This document shows, piece after piece, positions 6,763 through 10,898 of a DNA stretch of 10,898 nt. A program made the translations under genes and the position numbers. Each line of letters opens with the position of its first letter. Position 1 is the first letter of the stretch. The stretch spans positions 33,078 through 43,975 of the forward strand of contig DKGG01000005.1 of the NCBI GenBank assembly GCA_002453155.1, in the 5' to 3' direction. A model generated the notes under the pieces. That model was not told where the DNA came from. It worked only from the letters and a program-made list of their open reading frames with translations, and did not search any database. This DNA comes from Bdellovibrionaceae bacterium UBA6776 (GTDB lineage: Bacteria > Bdellovibrionota > Bdellovibrionia > Bdellovibrionales > UBA1609).

Positions 6763-6945
6763 ATGTTAAGAAACGCTTTCCTTCATTTTACAGATTCGGG
6801 AATGACTCTGGCGGGCCTCATCATTTTTGTGAGCTTCTTCATGGGACTTTTGCTTTGGGTTTTCCTGCCCCTTCAAAAAAATCACTATGCTCGCATGAGC
6901 CAACTTCCGCTCGACGGCAAGGAGAAAAATTATGAGCGAAATTAA
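6763..6945 (+). CDS. ccoQ: CcoQ/FixQ, cbb3 oxidase small subunit
   Basis: A 60-residue protein with one membrane helix (about 13-37), then a short basic and polar tail containing ARMSQLPLDG, the ARLPL-like end typical of CcoQ. AGGAG at 6751-6755, touching the ccoNO stop codon, is 7 nt from the ATG. The last 14 nt overlap ccoP. CcoQ subunits stabilise the association of CcoP with the CcoNO core. Sequence conservation in this family is low, so the call rests partly on position and size. Confidence 0.88.
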   Translation: MLRNAFLHFTDSGMTLAGLIIFVSFFMGLLLWVFLPLQKNHYARMSQLPLDGKEKNYERN

Positions 6946-7498
6946 AAATCAAGACGAGAACTTAACGGATCACGACTATGATGGAATTCAAGAGTTGGAC
7001 AATCCTCTACCCTTATGGTGGTTGATCACCTTCTATGGAACCATCTTTTTCGCATTCATTTATTACATCCATTACGAAATGGGTTTTGGTCCGTCCTTGG
7101 ATCAAGAATTGGAAGCATCTATGGCTCAGGTACAGACTCTTCAGGCCCAACACGGTGAAGAGCCTGTTGCTGTAGAGGACTTGAACTCAATGATTGGAAA
7201 CGCAGAAGCCCTATCAAAAGGAGCTGAGGTCTTTCAAGCCCGCTGCGCGGTTTGCCATGGAGAAAACCTCCAAGGTATGATTGGCCCCAACTTGACGGAC
7301 AATCACTGGATCCACGGCAAAGGAAAAATCGAAGACATTTTCCAAGTGGTGAAAGTGGGAGTCTTGGACAAAGGGATGCCTGCTTGGGATGCCATCCTTA
7401 CAAAGGACGATATGTCTAAGGTCAGCGCATTTGTTGTCAGCAAAATTGGTAGCAACCCCCCTCAAGCAAAAGCTCCTGAGGGACAATTGGTGGAGTAA
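6932..7498 (+). CDS. ccoP: CcoP, short mono-heme cytochrome c subunit of cbb3 oxidase
   Basis: A 188-residue protein. It starts with the conserved CcoP N-terminus HDYDGIQELDNPLPLWW (14-30), which runs into one membrane helix (about 29-47). A periplasmic linker follows, then a single cytochrome c domain with C105-AV-C108-H109 and axial M149 (GMPAW). Typical proteobacterial CcoP/FixP is about 290-310 residues with two heme-binding CxxCH sites. Only one is present here and the protein ends with a short Pro/Ala tail, so a whole cytochrome domain is absent. The next gene follows after 3 nt and reads intact, so this is not a frameshifted diheme protein. AAGGAG at 6919-6924 lies 7 nt before the ATG. 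The subunit passes electrons from soluble cytochrome c or the bc1 complex to CcoO. Confidence 0.93.
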   Translation: MSEIKNQDENLTDHDYDGIQELDNPLPLWWLITFYGTIFFAFIYYIHYEMGFGPSLDQELEASMAQVQTLQAQHGEEPVAVEDLNSMIGNAEALSKGAEVFQARCAVCHGENLQGMIGPNLTDNHWIHGKGKIEDIFQVVKVGVLDKGMPAWDAILTKDDMSKVSAFVVSKIGSNPPQAKAPEGQLVE

Positions 7499-7501
7499 AA
7501 A

Positions 7502-8872
7502 ATGTCAGAGCCCAATCTTGATTCTATAGCCAGCCTCGATGAATGGGGCGCCCGCAAAACCCTTATTCCTTTGGATGTTCACGGGAAGTGGAAAACGCGG
7601 AAGACTTGGATTCAATGGGCTCTGCTTTTGTTCTTTTTGGTGGTTCCCTGGATTAAAATCAATGGGAACCCCGTCATTCTATTAAATATTGGCGAAAGAC
7701 GTTTTAGTTTTTTTGGATATTTGTTTTTCGCCCATGATGGACCTTTGATCTTTTTTATTTTGGCCCTATCCGTTTTAGGTTTGGCCTTTGTCACCTCGGT
7801 TTGGGGACGTGTTTGGTGTGGATACGCCTGTCCTCAAACGGTTTTTATCGAGCAAGTTTACCGCCGCATTGAATCCTGGATTGAAGGCAGCCCATTAGAG
7901 CGACGTAAAAATCTTCGAAAGCCCATGACAGGAACTCTCGCTTTCAAAAAAGGGATCAAATGGTTTTTGTTTTTCGTGGTGTCCAGTGTTTTTGCTCACT
8001 CTTTTGCAGCTTATTTTGTTGGGGCAGAACCTATTTTGCAGATGATTCAACAGCCCCCTCACGAACATTGGACGGTGTTTTTGGTGGTCACCTCTATCAC
8101 CGCACTTTTGCTTTTTGATTTTGGATGGTTTCGCGAACAGTTTTGCATCATCATGTGCCCTTATGGACGTTTTCAAAGTGTTCTGATGGACGATCGCTCT
8201 TTGGCCGTCATCTATGATGAAGAGCGCGGCGAACCACGAAAGGGCGTCAAATCAGACAAACCTCAAGGGGACTGCATCAATTGCAAACGCTGCGTGGAAG
8301 TGTGCCCCACAGGAATTGACATTCGCCAGGGCGTTCAAATGGAGTGCATTGCTTGCACCGCATGCATAGATGCCTGTGACGAAATCATGACAAAGGTGAA
8401 AAAGCCTTTAGGGTTGATCCGCTATGACAACGTGGTCAGGCAGCCTCTTAAGATCTTTAAACCTCGAAGCATTATTTATATGACCTTGTTGGCAGCGATC
8501 ACCATAGGATTGGTGTGGAGCGTGAGTCAGCGCAAAGAACTCCATGTGACTTTGCTCCGTGCGAAAGACACTCCTTATCAAATGTTGAATGATCAGGAAA
8601 TTTTGAATCACTTTAAACTGCATATCACCAACCAGTCGGGAAAGGCCCTTCGCCTTTATTTGAAAATGGTACCGGAGACCGTGAAACTGGTCACTCAAGT
8701 AAACCCTGTGATTGTGGGTGCGCAAAAGGACAATACGGTTCACTTCTTTACCCGTTCTCAACGGTCCGACTTGAGCAACGGGGCGGAGTCCGCCACCATT
8801 CAAGTTTTCAGTGAAGACCAACAGAATCTTCTTTTTGAAAAGGCATTGACTCTCTTAGGTCCAAAGCAGTGA
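7502..8872 (+). CDS. ccoG: CcoG/RdxA/FixG, polyferredoxin-type cbb3 assembly protein
   Basis: A 456-residue membrane iron-sulfur protein. There are five predicted membrane helices (about 37-53, 82-100, 152-172, 190-208, 322-340). NosR/NapH-type CxxxCP motifs lie at the membrane face (C106/C110 and C215/C219). Two [4Fe-4S] ferredoxin clusters follow (C258, C261, C264, C268 and C282, C285, C288, C292), and the C-terminal immunoglobulin-like FixG domain (about 345-453) is periplasmic. CcoG is a cupric reductase assisting copper delivery to cbb3 oxidase in the better studied systems. GGAG at 7492-7495 is 6 nt from the ATG. The start is 3 nt after ccoP, and the stop overlaps the next gene by GTGA. 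Family assignment is firm. Confidence 0.96.
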   Translation: MSEPNLDSIASLDEWGARKTLIPLDVHGKWKTRKTWIQWALLLFFLVVPWIKINGNPVILLNIGERRFSFFGYLFFAHDGPLIFFILALSVLGLAFVTSVWGRVWCGYACPQTVFIEQVYRRIESWIEGSPLERRKNLRKPMTGTLAFKKGIKWFLFFVVSSVFAHSFAAYFVGAEPILQMIQQPPHEHWTVFLVVTSITALLLFDFGWFREQFCIIMCPYGRFQSVLMDDRSLAVIYDEERGEPRKGVKSDKPQGDCINCKRCVEVCPTGIDIRQGVQMECIACTACIDACDEIMTKVKKPLGLIRYDNVVRQPLKIFKPRSIIYMTLLAAITIGLVWSVSQRKELHVTLLRAKDTPYQMLNDQEILNHFKLHITNQSGKALRLYLKMVPETVKLVTQVNPVIVGAQKDNTVHFFTRSQRSDLSNGAESATIQVFSEDQQNLLFEKALTLLGPKQ

Positions 8873-9519
8873 GCATCGCCGCCCTTGGAATTTTAGCCTC
8901 TATTTTCACAGCCAGTTTTTTAGGAAGCTGGCACTGTGGGTTGATGTGCGGAGGATTTTCCATGGGCTTCACCCGAGGGTTTACGGGAAGACTGATCAGT
9001 TACCACATGGGTCGGTGGATCACCTACTCTTTGATGGGTGGACTGGTGGGGGCCTTTGGACAATCTTTGCTTCAAGACACGGGCTCCATCCGCCCTTACA
9101 TCGGAGGAGTTTTCGCCTTTTTTTTGCTCCTCCTTTTGGCCTTCAATCTTTTGCATTTTTTAACGAAGACCGCCTCGAAGCCTCAGGTGTTTGAAAAACT
9201 CCGAAATCCTCGCTGGCTTCAAAACGCCATCAAATGGGCCTACCAAAAACCTTTTGCAAGTTTCTACTTGGGTCTTTTAAGTGTCTTTCTTCCCTGTGGC
9301 TGGCTTTACGGATTTCTTTTTGCGGCCGGTGCCTCGGGAAGCTTCTTTGCAGGATTTCTAACCATGACGGCCTTTTGGGCGGGAGGCCTTCCCGCTCTGA
9401 TTTTGGGGCCGCTTTATTTCAAAAATACCTTTTCGAAAATTTCTCCGCGCTGGCAACCGGCCCTTCAAAGCGTGGTCCTTATTACGGCCCTCTTCTCTCT
9501 CGCCTCTTTCTTCATATAG
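8869..9519 (+). CDS. DsbD_2/SafE-like membrane protein of the cbb3 cluster (annotated elsewhere as sulfite exporter TauE/SafE family)
   Basis: A 216-residue integral membrane protein with about six helices. It carries the family motif GSWHCGLMCGG (19-29) in the first helix, YHMGRWITY (45-53) and FLPCGWLYG (140-148). The paired Cys residues in helices 1 and 4 resemble the thiol-relay core of DsbD/CcdA proteins. Genes of this family recur at the end of cbb3 operons, for example in Pseudomonas, and a role in copper or thiol handling during oxidase assembly is inferred. The sulfite exporter name is probably misleading. The start is GTG at 8869, overlapping the ccoG stop as GTGA; AGG at 8857-8859 is a weak ribosome site, so translational coupling is likely. 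It is the last gene of the plus-strand operon. Confidence 0.85.
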   Translation: MSIAALGILASIFTASFLGSWHCGLMCGGFSMGFTRGFTGRLISYHMGRWITYSLMGGLVGAFGQSLLQDTGSIRPYIGGVFAFFLLLLLAFNLLHFLTKTASKPQVFEKLRNPRWLQNAIKWAYQKPFASFYLGLLSVFLPCGWLYGFLFAAGASGSFFAGFLTMTAFWAGGLPALILGPLYFKNTFSKISPRWQPALQSVVLITALFSLASFFI

Positions 9520-9531
9520 GTGTCAGGTGCC
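9518..9531 (+). repeat. AGGTGTCAGGTGCC intergenic repeat, left copy
   Basis: It fills most of the 19-bp gap between the convergent stop codons of the SafE-like and MerT-like genes, and a T5 run follows. It matches 12 of 14 bases with a second copy at 10880-10893 on the same strand, at the other end of the minus-strand operon. It resembles short dispersed REP-type elements, but only two copies are visible here. Confidence 0.4.
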
Positions 9532-9547
9532 TTTTTCATCAGAAGGC
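9529..9547. terminator. Possible weak bidirectional hairpin between convergent operons
   Basis: GCCTTTT (9529-9535) can pair with AGAAGGC (9541-9547) around a 5-nt TCATC loop, giving 7 pairs including one G-T wobble. It spans the end of the MerT-like gene and lies just past the SafE-like stop. Neither strand has a clean downstream U-tract, so an intrinsic terminator is only possible. Confidence 0.3.
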
Positions 9548-9886
9548 GGTGAATGCTCCCAGGGAGTAGATCAATACCGAAAGGATCAATGCGTATTTGG
9601 AAACTCTACGCCCACGCAAACAGGCGGTTCGCAAATCGGGATCAATGGGACAAGGCTGATTTCTTTGAGTCCAAAACACAAAGGCAGAAAGCGCGATCAT
9701 CGCCCCCGAAATTATAAAGACCGCTTCTTTATGTGCTGAAAGCCAAACCAAAAATGGCAGCTTCACCGCAAGCAATGCCATTGTAGATCCCAGCCCAAGC
9801 ATCACTAGGGTCACTGGAAGAACACAACAGATCAAAGTTCCGAAAGAGGCGAAAAGCCCCAGGAAGGAAAACCATTCTTTCTTCAA
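9539..9886 (-). CDS. MerT-like inner-membrane metal transporter
   Basis: A 115-residue protein with three membrane helices (about 7-40, 53-73, 96-115). A vicinal cysteine pair C20-C21 lies in helix 1 (GTLICCVLP), and a second pair C79/C89 lies in the loop between helices 2 and 3. Both follow the MerT arrangement, where cysteines receive a metal ion from periplasmic MerP and pass it to the cytoplasm. The start is TTG at 9886, overlapping the stop of the MerP-like gene as TTGA; AAGGAG 8 nt upstream supports this start and translational coupling. No merA or merR is present in the window, so the substrate need not be mercury. Copper or another soft metal is inferred from the neighbouring copper oxidase genes but not shown. 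Confidence 0.82.
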   Translation of the reverse strand: MKKEWFSFLGLFASFGTLICCVLPVTLVMLGLGSTMALLAVKLPFLVWLSAHKEAVFIISGAMIALSAFVFWTQRNQPCPIDPDLRTACLRGRRVSKYALILSVLIYSLGAFTAF

Positions 9887-10179
9887 GGCTTTTCTCCTTC
9901 AAGAGCATATCCTGCATCTTCTAAAATTTGCGCCAGCTTCACTCGGTCCAAAGATTTTTTAGGATCTTTATAAACGATCTTTACTTTGTGCTCTTTGATT
10001 CGAACTTCCACATCCTGAACTTCGGGCTCTTTCATTAAACTTTTTCGAATCCCATAGGCGCAAACCTCACAGACCATACCTTTAACTTTGACCCATTCCG
10101 AACTTTTTTCTTCTGCGTGAGTGTTCAACGAAAACGGAGCCAACAAGCCCACGATTAGAATAATAGGGATCCATTTCAT
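9883..10179 (-). CDS. MerP-like periplasmic heavy-metal-associated (HMA) chaperone
   Basis: A 98-residue exported protein. It has a Sec signal peptide (1-22, probable cleavage after NTHA) followed by a single HMA domain of the beta-alpha-beta-beta-alpha-beta type. The metal-binding loop is GMVCEVCAYGI (C37, C40), and the domain ends in DAGYALEG, as in MerP and Atx1-like proteins. It should bind one soft metal ion in the periplasm and hand it to the MerT-like partner encoded 4 nt overlapping downstream. AAGGAG is well placed 7 nt before the ATG. The preceding barrel gene ends 18 nt upstream. Lack of mercury genes argues against naming it merP outright. Confidence 0.87.
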   Translation of the reverse strand: MKWIPIILIVGLLAPFSLNTHAEEKSSEWVKVKGMVCEVCAYGIRKSLMKEPEVQDVEVRIKEHKVKIVYKDPKKSLDRVKLAQILEDAGYALEGEKP

Positions 10180-10197
10180 AAGTCTTCTCCTTGCAAA

Positions 10198-10839
10198 TCA
10201 GTAGTGAATCATAAAGTTAAACTTAAAGTCTCCATCCAAACTTGAACCCAGTTCAAATAGGACCGAACGAAAAAAGAACCGCAAAAGCGGAGTCACTTCA
10301 GCTTTCTCTGTATTCATTTGCCGCCACTCTAAGATAAACCAACTGTTCAGCCCTTCTTGCTCCAAAACATAGGGGGCAAAACCAACCCGTAACTTTTTAA
10401 AATCCACGTCCTCCGAAAAATCAGGATGCAAATAAATGTACCTTGCCGCCACATAAAGCGTGGTTGATTCCCAGTCTGCATTTACTTCTCCGCGAGCAAG
10501 AAATTCCGAGGGCAGGCCCTGAGGCGCAAAAACTCCTGCGCCCGCACCAAGATAAATATTCCCTTGAGACCCTTCATTCCACCAGCGCTTAAGAAGGTGA
10601 TTGATTTGAACCGTGGAAGCTTCAAAAGTTCGGCCCAAGGGGGACATCGAGGGCTCTCTCATTTCATAGTATTGAGCCGCAACCGCCCAATAAGGAGAGA
10701 ACGTGTATGTGGTTGAAAAGGCAGAATCCTTTTTTTGAGTTTCTCCCTGAAGCTCGATCCCACCTTTAAAAATCACAGGATGAGCCACCGAAATTTGAGA
10801 TGTCCCCAACAACGCTAAAATGAAAAATCCCAACCGCAA
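10198..10839 (-). CDS. Exported probable outer-membrane beta-barrel protein of unknown function
   Basis: I do not recognise a named family. About 213 residues begin with a signal peptide (FFILALLGTSQISVA), with likely cleavage before HPVIFKGG. The rest shows alternating polar and hydrophobic segments rich in aromatic residues (TTYTFSPYWAVAAQYYEM, NIYLGAGAGVF, TLYVAARYIYL), loops with Gly, Asn and Asp, and an aromatic C-terminus (FNFMIHY). These are features of a small outer-membrane barrel of about 8-10 strands. It has no cysteine. An upstream GTG at 10845 is possible, but the AGGGGGAG ribosome site (10852-10845) overlaps it. TTG at 10839, 5 nt from that site, is preferred, with TTG at 10842 as an alternative. 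As first gene of an operon with MerP- and MerT-like genes, a role in metal passage or binding at the outer membrane is inferred. Confidence 0.75.
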   Translation of the reverse strand: MRLGFFILALLGTSQISVAHPVIFKGGIELQGETQKKDSAFSTTYTFSPYWAVAAQYYEMREPSMSPLGRTFEASTVQINHLLKRWWNEGSQGNIYLGAGAGVFAPQGLPSEFLARGEVNADWESTTLYVAARYIYLHPDFSEDVDFKKLRVGFAPYVLEQEGLNSWFILEWRQMNTEKAEVTPLLRFFFRSVLFELGSSLDGDFKFNFMIHY

Positions 10840-10859
10840 CAACACTCCCCCTATCGTTT

Positions 10860-10889
10860 AGGTGCATTTAGGCGCATTCAGGTGCCAGG
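10860..10889 (-). promoter_or_regulatory. Three 10-bp phased direct repeats upstream of the barrel-MerP-MerT operon
   Basis: On the plus strand the units are AGGTGCATTT, AGGCGCATTC and AGGTGCCAGG, joined without gaps, giving one repeat per helical turn. On the minus strand they read as repeated GCRCCTRAA about 10-40 bp upstream of the Shine-Dalgarno, where an operator would lie. OmpR/PhoB-type regulators bind direct repeats with 10-11-bp spacing, so a metal-responsive two-component regulator is one idea. No convincing -10/-35 pair is visible before the window ends. Confidence 0.35.
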
Positions 10890-10893
10890 TACC
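10880..10893 (+). repeat. AGGTGCCAGGTACC intergenic repeat, right copy
   Basis: It matches 12 of 14 bases with the copy at 9518-9531, in the same orientation, and contains the GGTACC palindrome. Its first seven bases also form the third unit of the 10-bp repeat array. It lies at the window edge upstream of the minus-strand operon. Confidence 0.4.
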
Positions 10894-10898
10894 AAAAT

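Noticed and set aside
6759..7501. Frameshifted diheme CcoP
   Set aside because: The coding sequence ends cleanly 3 nt before ccoG, and no second CxxCH-encoding stretch exists in any frame before ccoG.
8869..9519. True sulfite exporter
   Set aside because: The WHCGLMCGG and FLPCG motifs and the position at the end of a cbb3 operon fit the DsbD_2/SafE-like assembly-associated group better than sulfur export.
9539..10179. Mercury resistance operon
   Set aside because: MerT- and MerP-like proteins are present, but no MerR, MerA or mer operator is visible, and the first gene is a barrel-like protein not found in standard mer operons.
1..10898. tRNA, rRNA, CRISPR arrays, insertion sequences or transposase genes
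   Set aside because: I found no cloverleaf, rRNA core, regularly spaced repeat-spacer array or transposase motif in the window.

Overview
The window looks like chromosomal DNA of a free-living, aerobic or microaerobic Gram-negative bacterium with an outer membrane. A Bdellovibrio-type (Bdellovibrionota) host is my best guess. It rests on three weak points: a fused CcoN-CcoO oxidase subunit, an FNR-type regulator next to a cbb3 cluster, and AGGTGYCAGGTRCC-type intergenic repeats. None of these is decisive. Base composition looks close to 45-50% GC throughout, with no obvious compositional island.

Layout. Positions 67-1281 (minus) encode a DUF1343/NamZ-type exo-N-acetylmuramidase. A 97-bp divergent intergenic region with two short palindromes separates it from an FNR-type oxygen-sensing regulator (1379-2110, plus). 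A 60-bp gap follows. It holds an FNR/CRP-like box centred exactly 41.5 bp upstream of the ATG of the next gene, plus nested inverted repeats. Positions 2171-8872 (plus) are a tightly packed cbb3 oxidase operon: ccoI (copper P-type ATPase), ccoS (missed by a length cut-off; it overlaps both neighbours by ATGA), ccoNO (catalytic subunit fused to the mono-heme cytochrome c subunit), ccoQ, a short mono-heme ccoP, and ccoG. A DsbD_2/SafE-like membrane protein gene (8869-9519) overlaps ccoG by GTGA.

Convergent to this operon is a three-gene minus-strand operon, read from about 10839 down to 9539. It encodes an exported, probable outer-membrane beta-barrel protein, a periplasmic MerP-like CxxC metal chaperone and a MerT-like inner-membrane transporter. 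There is no merR or merA in the window, so this does not look like a mercury resistance operon. It reads better as an envelope-spanning metal path, perhaps for copper supply beside a copper oxidase. Related 14-bp repeats bracket it, and 10-bp-phased direct repeats lie upstream of its first gene.

How the parts work together: the FNR-type protein probably activates the cbb3 operon at low oxygen. CcoI, CcoS, CcoG and the SafE-like protein mature the oxidase and supply its copper. CcoNO, CcoQ and CcoP form a slimmed cbb3 oxidase with two c-type hemes instead of three. No ccoH is present in the window. The three genes that begin transcription units without a clear Shine-Dalgarno (namZ, fnr, ccoI) each have a -10-like hexamer exactly 6 nt before the ATG, which suggests leaderless mRNAs. 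The genes inside the operons have ordinary Shine-Dalgarno sequences.
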